64,000 bases of DNA, taken from positions 124,001 to 188,000 of the forward strand of contig JAEWCZ010000066.1 of NCBI GenBank assembly GCA_023390335.1, written 5' to 3'. Both the position numbers and the translations under genes were made by a program. This stretch comes from Bacillota bacterium. GTDB lineage: Bacteria > Bacillota > Clostridia > Acetivibrionales > DSM-1351. Below the pieces are notes generated by a model. It was given only the letters and a program-made list of their open reading frames with translations, did not search any database and had not been told where the DNA came from. Below, piece after piece: positions 44,192 through 53,770 of this stretch. Position 1 is the stretch's first letter. Every line of letters begins with the position of its first letter.

Positions 44192-44234
44192 AGAAGAGAG
44201 TGCAGTCCCATGATATGGGAGTGCACTCTCTTCA
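44192..44234. repeat. Hairpin repeat, copy 2
   Basis: GAAGAGAGTGCA pairs with TGCACTCTCTTC and, after one mismatch, TCCCAT with ATGGGA, around GAT. It shares CCATGATATGGGAGTGCA exactly with copy 1 at 28900. It lies 45 bases after the NRPS gene, where the cluster ends, and could end transcription from both sides although T runs are absent. Confidence 0.65.
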
Positions 44235-44416
44235 TATTGTCTAGACAACAACCTGCTATATGAAGTGCTGATTGATGCCTTTCCTTATATATGCTTAATT
44301 GCTACTCAAAGTAGTACTACAGTATCTTTGAAAGGTGATCCTCCGCTTTTCACTTTAGGATGTAAGTATTATCCCGCCCAAGTGGAGGATGTTGTGTGGT
44401 TCCATGTTTTCTTGGA

Positions 44417-46279
44417 TCAGCCACCCCATCCAGGCCATCCGGGATTAGTGTTGGTAGTTGGTTTCCATCCGGATTTATCCAACCAAGCTGCCCTTTGGAG
44501 AAGAAAGTTCTGTAAAATTGTTATTTGTTCTTCCCAGGTCTGGGTTGTCTGTGTACTGAAACCACCTACACTTGATGTGCCCAAGTTGTTCCACTTCTGG
44601 AAATTACGTTTAGCACCGTTTGTTAAAGGCGTTGTCAACTTTTGAACCAATGCTTTTAGCTGCGTATCAGAAAGGGGTCCGCTACGTAATTCCTGCCACC
44701 GAGCACTTATCTTGCTTTGGAAAGAAGGGTCTTGCATAAGCTTGTAATACCAGTCACAGGTTGAGTTCATACCAAACATTGGTTGGAACTGCCAGCCTTC
44801 TACATAGTTTGTGGACCCAAACATACCTGTTACACAGTTGTAGGCCAGATCATAATCCCAAAGAGGTCCGGCAGCAAGCTTTGCACCACGATCCTTGTAT
44901 ATGTAGGTGCTGCGCATATATGAGTCACCTTCACGGGCAATTTCATTCCCAATAATGTAATTTATAAAGGAATCAACGTCGATATAAGCAGGATATCCTG
45001 TGGTGGAGTCAGAAGGATTAGAACTGTGGATAGAATCATGCACCTTTTGAATATAGTTGCTTATCCATGTCAATTGTTCAGGCAACAAATCGTCGGGATC
45101 TGTTATCTCAAGATCGTTCCAACCAGATCCTTTTACTAACGGGCCATCAGTTGCCATCATATTGAACTGCATCAGATAACCTCCGGAAATATTCGGTTCA
45201 GTAAGATCATCGTCCTTGAGTTTTTTGATGTTGACACGGTCCTTGTCTATTTCCAGCGTTTCTGTTAGCAAATATACACCCTGGTAGTCAGCAGAGGATA
45301 ACGGTTGATTATCAAGATTCAAGTATACTTCCACAAATCTGTACCTTGGTGCTTTCAATCCCATGCTGGCTCCTAATTCATAAGCAAGAGCATTTCTTAT
45401 AAGCGATTTATCCGGGAAAGGTGAAAGCAATGCCCAGTCACCGTCTCCTGGCATACCCAATAAGGAGTATTTGGCATCATCGTTGTTGTTATCCCACAAT
45501 TCTAGACGATAAGGAGTCTTTTCATAATTAGCTGAGGACTGACCGCGTACATGAAACCCTGCTCGAGTGGCAACTGTGGGTGTTTGTAATATTGAAGCTT
45601 CATTATTCTGGGGTTCCATCAACATAACAGCAACGTCTTTGTAGTCACGTGCAGGCTTTCCTGCTCCGTAGGCATCCAGAATCAATACAGGGAGATCATG
45701 CTTGGCACTTATAGCACTTGCAACATAGACTGCAGTACCCATATTACCGCTTACAGCTCCGTTTACAAAGGATTGAGCTCTCAACTGTGTTGTCTTGGTA
45801 AACGATAAAGGACTACTGTATAAAGAAGAACTTGCTGTAGGTACGCTTCCATCAGTAGTATAACGAATTTGGGAGTTAGCAACTTTTGAACTCAAGGATA
45901 CTGAAATCTGGTTGCTAAAAGTACAGCTTGGCACTGAGAAAACGATATCTCCGGTCAACTGAGCCGCAGGAGAATTATCTACTGGCGTTGTAGTATTATC
46001 TGCCGGAAATTTAGTAATAAGGTGTAGAATATATTGTTTCATTAATGCTAAATCAATAGCGTCTATGGTACCGTCTCCATTTACATCGGCTGCTGTAGGA
46101 TTGCTTATGGTTATGCTGCCGAAAAGGTAACCCTTCAAAATGGAATAGTCGATAGAATCTATTGAACTATCTGAATTCAAGTCTCCGTAAACTGTAGCAG
46201 CACTGGCAGGTGACACTGTTAATATTACAGTGAACAGCATAAAAAATGCTGACAAAATTAGCAAACTACTTTTTTTCAT
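44417..46279 (-). CDS. Secreted dockerin-CotH kinase protein (cellulosomal)
   Basis: A 620-residue protein. A signal peptide ends at ASAA (about 28). An N-terminal dockerin has repeats GDLNSDSSIDSIDYSILKGY and DVNGDGTIDAIDLALMKQY. A chitobiase-like C-terminal (CHB_HEX) domain lies at about 110-190 (IRYTTDGSVP). A CotH kinase-like domain follows at about 195-570, with DGDWALLSPFPDKSLIRNAL and PLWDYDLAYN as the expected kinase motifs. Spore CotH phosphorylates coat proteins; dockerin-bearing CotH proteins occur in cellulosome producers, where the role is unsettled. The first glycine of the tail, NPGWPGWGG, ends the protein. Confidence 0.88.
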   Translation of the reverse strand: MKKSSLLILSAFFMLFTVILTVSPASAATVYGDLNSDSSIDSIDYSILKGYLFGSITISNPTAADVNGDGTIDAIDLALMKQYILHLITKFPADNTTTPVDNSPAAQLTGDIVFSVPSCTFSNQISVSLSSKVANSQIRYTTDGSVPTASSSLYSSPLSFTKTTQLRAQSFVNGAVSGNMGTAVYVASAISAKHDLPVLILDAYGAGKPARDYKDVAVMLMEPQNNEASILQTPTVATRAGFHVRGQSSANYEKTPYRLELWDNNNDDAKYSLLGMPGDGDWALLSPFPDKSLIRNALAYELGASMGLKAPRYRFVEVYLNLDNQPLSSADYQGVYLLTETLEIDKDRVNIKKLKDDDLTEPNISGGYLMQFNMMATDGPLVKGSGWNDLEITDPDDLLPEQLTWISNYIQKVHDSIHSSNPSDSTTGYPAYIDVDSFINYIIGNEIAREGDSYMRSTYIYKDRGAKLAAGPLWDYDLAYNCVTGMFGSTNYVEGWQFQPMFGMNSTCDWYYKLMQDPSFQSKISARWQELRSGPLSDTQLKALVQKLTTPLTNGAKRNFQKWNNLGTSSVGGFSTQTTQTWEEQITILQNFLLQRAAWLDKSGWKPTTNTNPGWPGWGG

Positions 46280-46687
46280 ACAAAATACCTCCTATAAATA
46301 ATTAGGGTAAACATTAAAATCAGCGGTTGTTTTGAGAGAAACCGCTAAAAATCTCTGTAGAGGCTACTTTAAGCAGGTGCATATAACATAAGTAGGTAAA
46401 TAATAAAAGCTTTGGAAAATAAATTTTATGAAGAGAATCAATTTACAGGAACATTAGTGAGGGCATAAACATAATGATTTGATTTATTACTGAATTTTGG
46501 GAAGTGTTTGTGATATATATAATATTGATTTTTCAAGGTTCAGTACAGCTTATAAAAATACTTTTAAAAAAATATTTTATTACGAATACAATTATACTCT
46601 ACATCTTATCCACTTTCAAACAGATATTACATAAATATACCAATATAGCACAAAATGTATATCTTGTGACATGAATGGTGCAAAAAT
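46280..46687. other. Intergenic region upstream of cotH, no gene seen
   Basis: About 400 AT-rich bases. One hairpin (AGCGGTT at 46322-46328 with AACCGCT at 46340-46346) could be a leader structure of the dockerin-CotH gene. No ORF or RNA gene is recognised. Confidence 0.4.
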
Positions 46688-48007
46688 TTACAAGCTCCAG
46701 TAAATGTACTCAGGATTAACAAATTCATTTTTGTTTAATACACCCTTAACGTCAATAATAACTTTGCTTTCTTTTGTATCAGCCTTGAACATCTTATCAA
46801 AATAGACTTTTGACAGCTTTAAAAATGAATTATGGCTAACGGCTAATACTACTGCATCCATGTCTTTGATGTCTTCAATAGGTGTTAAATCAATACCGTA
46901 CTCCCGCTTCGCTTCCAAAGCATCAGCTTCCGGGTCGGAGACAACTGGCACAATACCGTATTCACCGAGGCTTTCAACTATATCTATAACTCGTGTATTA
47001 CGGGTATCCGGACAATTCTCTTTAAAAGTAAAGCCAAGTATTGCAATTTTGGAATTTTTAATCGAAAGATCGGCCATAATCATGTTTTTTACAAGATTCT
47101 CAACGATGTATTTCCCCATTACATCATTAATTCTTCTGCCGGACAGGATAATTTGAGAATGATACCCCAATTGTTCTGCTTTATAGGTAAAGTAATACGG
47201 ATCAACACCTATACAGTGCCCTCCAACCAAACCGGGGGAAAACTTTAGAAAATTCCACTTGGTTCCGGCTGCTTCAAGGACTGACTTGGTATTTATGTTC
47301 ATTTTATTAAAAACCATTGAAATTTCGTTCATAAATGCAATATTGATATCACGCTGGGAATTTTCTATAACCTTTGCAGCTTCTGCGACTTTTATTGAGT
47401 CAGCAGGATATACCCCTGCTTTTATAATCATCGCATAGACCTTAGCTATAGTATCAAGCGCATCTTCATCTGTACCCGACACAACTTTTATTATATTTTC
47501 AAGCCTGTGTTGCTTATCTCCAGGATTAATTCTTTCAGGAGAATATCCTACCTTAAAATCTTCACCGCATTTCATACCCGATTCTTTTTCAAGTATGGGA
47601 ATGCAGATTTCTTCTGTAACGCCGGGATATACAGTTGACTCATATACAACAATTGACCCTTTGACAAGGTTTCTGCCCACAATGCGGCTTGCCAGTTCTA
47701 CAGGATTCAGATTGGGAGTATGGTCGGATCTAACAGGTGTAGGTACCGAGATAATAAAAAATCCTGCTTCTTTAAGCCTTGGTTCATCAGACGTAAATTC
47801 TACAGTAGTATTTTTTACTGCATCGTCTCCTACTTCCTTGGTTAGGTCTATACCTTTTTTATACAGATCTATTTTATCACTGTTTATATCGTAACCTATC
47901 ACAGAGGCTCTTTTAGAAAAGGCAATAGCAAGAGGTAATCCCACGTACCCAAGGCCTATTACTGCTATTTTTTGTTTGCGGCTTAATATATTTTCATATA
48001 AACTCAT
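46688..48007 (-). CDS. UDP-N-acetylhexosamine 6-dehydrogenase-type nucleotide-sugar dehydrogenase
   Basis: A 439-residue enzyme oxidising C6 of a UDP-sugar to the uronic acid with two NAD. IAVIGLGYVGLPLAIAFSK is the NAD site, YESTVYPGVTEE and AAKVIENSQRDINIAFMNE lie in the middle, and the catalytic Cys is in GGHCIGVDP near residue 265. Sequence features fit the WbpO/TviB group rather than UDP-glucose dehydrogenase. It supplies sugars for surface polysaccharide. ATG at 48007 is preferred over 48016 because of AAGGATG spacing. No polysaccharide genes adjoin it. Confidence 0.87.
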   Translation of the reverse strand: MSLYENILSRKQKIAVIGLGYVGLPLAIAFSKRASVIGYDINSDKIDLYKKGIDLTKEVGDDAVKNTTVEFTSDEPRLKEAGFFIISVPTPVRSDHTPNLNPVELASRIVGRNLVKGSIVVYESTVYPGVTEEICIPILEKESGMKCGEDFKVGYSPERINPGDKQHRLENIIKVVSGTDEDALDTIAKVYAMIIKAGVYPADSIKVAEAAKVIENSQRDINIAFMNEISMVFNKMNINTKSVLEAAGTKWNFLKFSPGLVGGHCIGVDPYYFTYKAEQLGYHSQIILSGRRINDVMGKYIVENLVKNMIMADLSIKNSKIAILGFTFKENCPDTRNTRVIDIVESLGEYGIVPVVSDPEADALEAKREYGIDLTPIEDIKDMDAVVLAVSHNSFLKLSKVYFDKMFKADTKESKVIIDVKGVLNKNEFVNPEYIYWSL

Positions 48008-48167
48008 GATGATCATCCTTAATTTTAGAAGTATATGATTTCGTGTCGTGATGTGGTACAGTTAGAATATCAGTTAACATTATATTATGTTGTATATTTG
48101 CGGCATGTTACATATTGGATAAAATATAATACAATAAACACAGTTATTTGATTGAAAGGATGATAGT

Positions 48168-48953
48168 ATGATATTTTGGTTTTCGGGAACTGGGAATTCA
48201 CTTTATACAGCAAAAAGTATTGCACAACAAAACGACTTGAAATTAGTGTCCATAGCTTCTGCTGTAAACAGTGGAGCAGAATATTTCGAATACGAGCTTG
48301 AGGAGGGTGAAGTAATCGGATTTGCATTTCCTGTATATGCATGGGCACCTCCCAAAATGGTTCTTGATTTTATCAGTAAGCTTAAATTAAATAATTACCG
48401 TAACAACTACACTTTTTGTGTCGCTGTCTGTGGCGGCAATGTCGGGAACACGATAAAGGTTATGGATAAATGTCTGAATAATATTAATGTAAACCTTTCA
48501 GCCGGTTTTTCTTTAATAATGCCAAACAACTATGTAGTTATGGGCAATGTGGATTCAAAAGCAACGGAAGAAAAAAAGCTTGCTGAAGCAGAATTTACTA
48601 TTAAAAAAATATCTGAAATTGTTTCGGAGAAAAAGCCGGGTATGTACAATGTGGTAAAGGGCTCATTACCGGGACTGTTTACAGGCTTAGTAAATCCTAT
48701 GTTTAACAAACATGCCATTAGGACTGATAGCTTTTATGCAACAGATAAGTGCAATGGCTGCGGTATCTGTGAAAAGGTATGTACCTGCAAAAGTATAAAA
48801 GTAGATGAAAGGCCCAAGTGGGGTAAAGAGTGTAACCAATGTCTGGCATGCTTGCATTTTTGCCCGACAAAGGCAATACAATATGGGAAAGGTACCGAGA
48901 AAAAGGGACGGTATACCAATCCCAACATAAGTATCAGTGAAATATCAGAATAG
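48168..48953 (+). CDS. EFR1-type flavodoxin-ferredoxin protein
   Basis: A 261-residue protein. The N-terminal half is flavodoxin-like (IFWFSGTGNSLYTAKSI binds FMN phosphate). The C-terminal part holds two 4Fe-4S clusters in CNGCGICEKVCTCKSI and CNQCLACLHFCP. Such EFR1 proteins shuttle electrons in anaerobes; the partner is unknown. GAAAGGATG precedes the ATG. It is monocistronic or leads into the ABC genes. Confidence 0.85.
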   Translation: MIFWFSGTGNSLYTAKSIAQQNDLKLVSIASAVNSGAEYFEYELEEGEVIGFAFPVYAWAPPKMVLDFISKLKLNNYRNNYTFCVAVCGGNVGNTIKVMDKCLNNINVNLSAGFSLIMPNNYVVMGNVDSKATEEKKLAEAEFTIKKISEIVSEKKPGMYNVVKGSLPGLFTGLVNPMFNKHAIRTDSFYATDKCNGCGICEKVCTCKSIKVDERPKWGKECNQCLACLHFCPTKAIQYGKGTEKKGRYTNPNISISEISE

Positions 48954-49040
48954 AGGGGGCATTGACGGAGAATTTTCAAAATGATAACATATGGGAAATA
49001 ATGTATATTGTACTGCCTGATTGAAGGGATGATAGCCTGT

Positions 49041-49802
49041 ATGGATATAATGGAAATTCAGAACATAACTAAAACCTATAAACTAAAAAACAAAGGTGGA
49101 ATTACAGTTCTCAACGGTATAACCTTGCATATCGGCAAGGGCGAAATGATTGCAATCATGGGGCCGTCGGGAAGCGGTAAAACCACCTTTTTGAATATAA
49201 TCAGTGGCATAGACAGGGCTGATGCCGGAACAGTGGTATTTAATGGCAGAGAATTCATGGATATGGATAAATCAGAGATGGTATTGCTACGTAGAAGACA
49301 GATGGGCATGGTTTTTCAGGATTTTAACCTGATTGATAGCCTCTCTGTGAAAGAAAACATTATACTTCCTATGATACTGGAGAAAAAAGAATCTGCTGTT
49401 ATAGAGTCACAGCTACAGAAACTCTCAGAACTGTTGGGAATATCCGATATTCTCGACAAAAATACATACGAAATATCGGGCGGACAGAAGCAAAGGGCCG
49501 CAATATGCAGGGCACTTGTAAACGAGCCGGAATTGATACTAGCTGATGAACCTACAGGAAACCTCGATTCAAAATCGTCAAAGGATGTTATGCAATATCT
49601 CAATAAGGTTAATAAGGAGTGCGGAACCAGTGTATTAATGGTAACCCACGATTCAGTTGCCGCAAGTTATTGCAACCGTGTTGTACTATTGCGGGACGGA
49701 AGGATAATAACAGAAATTTCAAAAAAAGAGTCCAGAAAGCAATTTTTCAAGGAAATTCTAGATGTACTTTCTTTAATTGGCGGTGATTCAGATGAATTTT
49801 AA
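49041..49802 (+). CDS. ABC transporter ATP-binding protein, BceA/MacB type
   Basis: A 253-residue ATPase. MGPSGSGKTTFLN is the P-loop, SGGQKQRAAICRAL the signature and LILADEPTGNLDS Walker B, typical for the group that energises FtsX-type permeases. The reading frame extends upstream to 49008, but ATG at 49041 (MDIMEIQNITKTY) after AAGGGATG fits the family N-terminus. It overlaps its permease by 11 bases. The role is probably defence against cell-wall-active peptides. Confidence 0.87.
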   Translation: MDIMEIQNITKTYKLKNKGGITVLNGITLHIGKGEMIAIMGPSGSGKTTFLNIISGIDRADAGTVVFNGREFMDMDKSEMVLLRRRQMGMVFQDFNLIDSLSVKENIILPMILEKKESAVIESQLQKLSELLGISDILDKNTYEISGGQKQRAAICRALVNEPELILADEPTGNLDSKSSKDVMQYLNKVNKECGTSVLMVTHDSVAASYCNRVVLLRDGRIITEISKKESRKQFFKEILDVLSLIGGDSDEF

Positions 49803-51699
49803 TTTCATAGCCAAAAAGATGTTTCGCACAAACTACAAACGATATTTGCTTTATTTTATTTGCAATACCTTTTCAATCGTACTATTTTATTGCTTCGCCG
49901 CATTATTCACAAATGATTCATTTATGAACAAAACATCAGAGATCCGCATGGTATCCAGCAATGTTATCGCTCCAAGCGTTTTTGTTTCAATATTCCTTGT
50001 TCTGTTTGTGCCATATTCCCACAGTGCATTCCAAAAGCTGCGGAGAAACGATTATGGGATACTCATGACTTTAGGAATGACGGAAAAGGAAATTTTCAGA
50101 AATATTTTATTTGAAAATGGAATGATTGCTTTAATTTCCATTGTAACGGGCTTGATTGCAGGAACTATGGTTTCAATGGGCTTTTTTACCTTTATTATAC
50201 ATGTAGTCGGTATCAAAAATATAACCTTTGGAATAAACCTGAAAGCTTATATAGTAACATTACTGTTTTACGGTTTGATATTTATTTTGACTGTATTAAT
50301 AAGTATTCTTAAATCCTTCAAAATGGAAATAATAGATTTAATAAAGGAGAGGTATAAGGCTGATAAAGGCGGTAAGTCATCCCGCATTATATTTTGCATT
50401 GGAACAACTATTCTGGTTATTTCTATAGTGCTTATGTTTGCAAATGATCAAATTAAACTGGGAAACATGTGGTTTGTAAGTATGCTGATCTGTTGTGGGG
50501 CTACCTATTTGATTTTATCCAACTCGGAAGTAATTGCATTGTTTGTAGAAAAAAGGTTTACAAATTTATACATGAAAAATTGTCTGTTCTTTGGAGATTT
50601 GAAATACCGTTTTCATTCAACCAAAAAAGTTACTTTTACTATGATATGGTTGTTTGTTTTTGCAATCTTTTTTATGGGTTTATGTACAGTTACATACCCT
50701 ACCATGGTTGAAAGTGCAGTTACATATACCCCTTATCATATGGTATATGTTCAGATTTATGGTATGAATAATATTTCAGATAGCGACCTTGATAAAATAT
50801 TTCAAAATGCAGCTACCAAGGTAACTGAACAGAAATCAGTTGAAATATTAAGAGGAGCTTTTAACATATTATCAGCTTCGAAGGTAAATGAAGTTTTCAA
50901 TACTGACTATCATGTACCAAAAGGAAAATTTCTAATGTTATACCAATATGATTTACAGGATGGTTATGAGCATTCTTTTCTTCCTGCACCTGTAATAAAT
51001 ATTCCCTGTAATGATGGGGACCTTGCCTTAAAGTCTGTTGGAAAGGATGTAAGAATACTTTTTGGTGATAATAACGCTCTGGCTGACTTTACACTAATAG
51101 TTAATGAAGCTGATTACCGACAAATTAAAAAAGTCTCTAGTAATTACGAGGCCGGAAATGTTAAGATGTTTAAATTTGAAAACTGGAGAAAATCAGGGGA
51201 AATCTTAGATAAGCTGAAGCAAAAACAATATGAAGTAAATTCCACAATTGAACCAAAGTATTACAAAATGTCCTCAAGATTGGGAGAATATAATCTTGCA
51301 AAACAATCAGCAACATTTCTAATATTTCTTGAAACCTTTGTTTTTCTTTTATTTTGGGCTTCTGCAAATATAATTCTTTATTTAAAATTACAATTGGAAT
51401 TTGAAGACGAACAAAGAAAGTTCCGGAGTCTATATAAAATGGGAATGCAGGAGGATGAGTTCCGGTCACTTGCTAATAAAAACCATGGATTCATGTTTTT
51501 ACTTCCTGTTTTTGCAGGAGGCGTTATTGCAATCTTTTATATTTATTTTGTATGCAAGTCATATAATTGGTATTATAGATGGCTTAGCGTGGGGTATTGC
51601 GGCATTATTTCAGCGATAATGATTTTACTTCAGATAGGTTTTGTTAAAATATATACAAATTCCTTCTTAAAGCGTATTCTGAAAAGTATTTCACAGTAG
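49792..51699 (+). CDS. FtsX-type ABC permease, BceB-like
   Basis: A 635-residue membrane protein with about ten helices. FRTNYKRYLLYFICNTFSIV starts the N-terminal part, and LRRNDYGILMTLGMTEKEIF is the coupling helix region. A large extracytoplasmic domain of about 200 residues lies between helices 7 and 8. This is the layout of BceB permeases, which sense and remove bacitracin-like peptides together with a BceRS two-component system; no such system is adjacent. The start at ATG 49792 overlaps the ATPase gene. Confidence 0.85.
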   Translation: MNFNFIAKKMFRTNYKRYLLYFICNTFSIVLFYCFAALFTNDSFMNKTSEIRMVSSNVIAPSVFVSIFLVLFVPYSHSAFQKLRRNDYGILMTLGMTEKEIFRNILFENGMIALISIVTGLIAGTMVSMGFFTFIIHVVGIKNITFGINLKAYIVTLLFYGLIFILTVLISILKSFKMEIIDLIKERYKADKGGKSSRIIFCIGTTILVISIVLMFANDQIKLGNMWFVSMLICCGATYLILSNSEVIALFVEKRFTNLYMKNCLFFGDLKYRFHSTKKVTFTMIWLFVFAIFFMGLCTVTYPTMVESAVTYTPYHMVYVQIYGMNNISDSDLDKIFQNAATKVTEQKSVEILRGAFNILSASKVNEVFNTDYHVPKGKFLMLYQYDLQDGYEHSFLPAPVINIPCNDGDLALKSVGKDVRILFGDNNALADFTLIVNEADYRQIKKVSSNYEAGNVKMFKFENWRKSGEILDKLKQKQYEVNSTIEPKYYKMSSRLGEYNLAKQSATFLIFLETFVFLLFWASANIILYLKLQLEFEDEQRKFRSLYKMGMQEDEFRSLANKNHGFMFLLPVFAGGVIAIFYIYFVCKSYNWYYRWLSVGYCGIISAIMILLQIGFVKIYTNSFLKRILKSISQ

Positions 51700-51732
51700 A
51701 TTGACTTATAGATGTGCAAAAGATGTGCAAAT

Positions 51733-51775
51733 AAAGCTCCCGTTGGTTAGAAAATAACCTATTGGGAGTTTTTTA
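51733..51775 (+). terminator. Terminator after the BceAB-like pair
   Basis: CTCCCGTTGGTTA pairs with TAACCTATTGGGAG around a short A-rich loop and is followed by six T. Confidence 0.88.
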
Positions 51776-51865
51776 ATGTATAAATTCATATTAATTGTAA
51801 ATAGTTAATAATGATATATTGACAATATTGTATGACGTACAGTATAATAATTTCGAGGTGATTAA

Positions 51866-52222
51866 GTGGAATCTACAGATGACATTCTAAGTTCGCTGGT
51901 TGTGGAGCTAAAGAGAGGAACTCTGATACTATCGGTGCTGAGCCAGTTATTTAACCCTGAGTACGGTTATTCACTAGTTCAAAAGCTGGAGCAAAAAAAT
52001 AATCCCATTGACGCAGGAACTCTTTATCCGTTGCTGCGCAGGTTGGAGAAGCAGCAACTTTTGGAAAGCAATTGGGATACAAGCGAAACCAGACCACGAA
52101 AATTCTATGTAATAAGCGAAGAAGGAAAAAAAGTTTTTCAGTGTCTCACGGAAGAATGGAGAACACTGTCACAGAAGTTGGAAAATTTACTGGGGGAGGA
52201 AAAGGAATATGGAGATGATTGA
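51866..52222 (+). CDS. PadR-family transcriptional regulator
   Basis: A 118-residue winged-helix protein: LSQLFNPEYGYSLVQKLEQK, then TLYPLLRRLEKQQLLESNW and RPRKFYVISEEGKKVF, the recognition helix and wing of PadR. The GTG start follows CGAGGTG. It is coupled by a 14-base overlap to the membrane protein downstream, as in many PadR-HAAS pairs that sense membrane stress. Confidence 0.88.
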   Translation: MESTDDILSSLVVELKRGTLILSVLSQLFNPEYGYSLVQKLEQKNNPIDAGTLYPLLRRLEKQQLLESNWDTSETRPRKFYVISEEGKKVFQCLTEEWRTLSQKLENLLGEEKEYGDD

Positions 52223-53180
52223 CCGTTATATATATGCAGTTACACAGCACCTGCCGGAAAATATCCGTGAGGATGTAAGCAAGGAACTTAGGTCTAATAT
52301 TCAGGATATGTTGCCGGAGGATGCAACAGATGATCAGATAAAGGACGTCCTTGAGGAATTGGGCAATCCCGCTAAACTTGCCATTGAATATAATCCCCAA
52401 AGAAGATACCTGATAGGCCCAAGCATCTATAACCAGTATATAAAACTACTAAAGCTTGTAACAGGTATTGCTGCACTGACTATGGGATGTATAGCCCTAG
52501 TGGCCTGGATTTTCAGTCCTGATGTTGCAATAACACCGACAAACATAGTATCTGACGTTATATCTGCAGTTTTTGAAGGGGCTTTACAGGGAGCCTTTTG
52601 GGTTACACTTATATTTGTGATTATGGAAAGAAGCGGGGTGCAAGAGGGACATAGCCCATTTGCAAATAAAAAATGGACTTTGAAAGACTTACCCGATATA
52701 CCTGAATACGGCAAAAAGAAAATATCAAGAGTATCTACAACTGTAGAGATTCTTTTTACAATTATTGTTACAGTGGTTTTAATATTCCGACCTGAGGTTA
52801 TTGGTATCTCAATTAATGGAAGCCAATTTGTGCCAATACTTAATGTAGACAGATTGAATACATATATAATCGGGATAGTATTATTGGGAGTTATCAGTCT
52901 TGGTATGCAGGTATGGAAGACGATAAATCCATATTGGAGCATACCTCTGGCTGCAGCAAATGCGGGCTTTAACATTGTATCAGCCATTCTTATGCTATTT
53001 ATGGTAAAAGATAGTCAATTGGTCAATGGTGGATTACTTACCTTATTGGAGGAACTTACAAACTTGACGCTGTCACAAGTAACATTAATATGGCAGAGAG
53101 GCCTTTGGTTATTTGCCGCTGTTTTTATTGTAATAGTTATCTGTGACAGTATAGCCGGAGTCTTCAAGTGTAAAAGATAA
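52209..53180 (+). CDS. HAAS-domain membrane protein paired with PadR
   Basis: A 323-residue protein. The N-terminal 80 residues (IDRYIYAVTQHLPENIREDV to LEELGNPAKLAIEYNP) form the HAAS/DUF1700-like signalling helix domain. About six membrane segments follow from residue 85. It probably controls or is controlled by the PadR protein. ATGs at 52209 and 52215 are both possible. Its last 72 bases overlap the convergent thiE-like gene. Confidence 0.8.
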   Translation: MEMIDRYIYAVTQHLPENIREDVSKELRSNIQDMLPEDATDDQIKDVLEELGNPAKLAIEYNPQRRYLIGPSIYNQYIKLLKLVTGIAALTMGCIALVAWIFSPDVAITPTNIVSDVISAVFEGALQGAFWVTLIFVIMERSGVQEGHSPFANKKWTLKDLPDIPEYGKKKISRVSTTVEILFTIIVTVVLIFRPEVIGISINGSQFVPILNVDRLNTYIIGIVLLGVISLGMQVWKTINPYWSIPLAAANAGFNIVSAILMLFMVKDSQLVNGGLLTLLEELTNLTLSQVTLIWQRGLWLFAAVFIVIVICDSIAGVFKCKR

Positions 53181-53756
53181 TATCCTTGACGTAAGAGAGG
53201 AGGGGGAAGGGCAGGTCATTGCTTCACTCATTATGCAGACACCCTCTGCACCTGCCTTTGAAACCTCTTTTACTCTGTCTTGTGTAATACCTCCGATTCC
53301 AAAAACTGGGATAGAAACAGAACTGCAAACCTCCCTTAAAAAATCCAAGCCCCTTGGGGCTAACCCTTTTTTACAGTTTGTTTCGTAAATATGCCCGGCT
53401 ATCAGGGCGGAAGCACCTAAGTTGCATGCCTCCTGTGCTTCCTTTGCTGAATGTACCGAAACCCAAACTTTTGAAAATGCTTTAAGTGAATCCCTGTTTT
53501 TTATAAAGTCCTCCATCGAAACATGTACAGCGGATATTCCCAAATTTTTTGCAACCGTAATGAATTTATTGATAATAAGTTGAACCCCGGCGGAGTCGCA
53601 AATAACTTTGACTTTTTCCGCCAGAGCTTGATAATCTTCAGCACACAAATCCTTTTCTCTCAATATTATGGCATGGGGCTTGCTCCACGCCAAACAGTCT
53701 ATTCTTTTCAGAAAATCATCCTTGCACAAATTACGATTGGTTACATAAATAAGCAT
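53109..53756 (-). CDS. thiE: Thiamine phosphate synthase / TenI family protein
   Basis: A 215-residue TIM barrel. YVTNR, LREKD, INKFITVA and GIGGITQDRVKEVSKAGAEGV are ThiE/TenI features. ThiE joins thiazole phosphate and HMP pyrophosphate; TenI aromatises the thiazole. The usual H-x-G-Q-x-D of ThiE reads HVSMED here, so TenI activity is quite possible. It is the last gene of the thi operon. The C-terminus overlaps the convergent HAAS gene by 72 bases. Confidence 0.78.
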   Translation of the reverse strand: MLIYVTNRNLCKDDFLKRIDCLAWSKPHAIILREKDLCAEDYQALAEKVKVICDSAGVQLIINKFITVAKNLGISAVHVSMEDFIKNRDSLKAFSKVWVSVHSAKEAQEACNLGASALIAGHIYETNCKKGLAPRGLDFLREVCSSVSIPVFGIGGITQDRVKEVSKAGAEGVCIMSEAMTCPSPSSLTSRILSFTLEDSGYTVTDNYYNKNSGK

Positions 53757-53770
53757 TTGGCTTTTCTCCT

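Noticed and set aside
44265..44645. 126-codon plus-strand ORF
   Set aside because: It is the mirror of the dockerin-CotH gene's 3' end and has no ribosome site.
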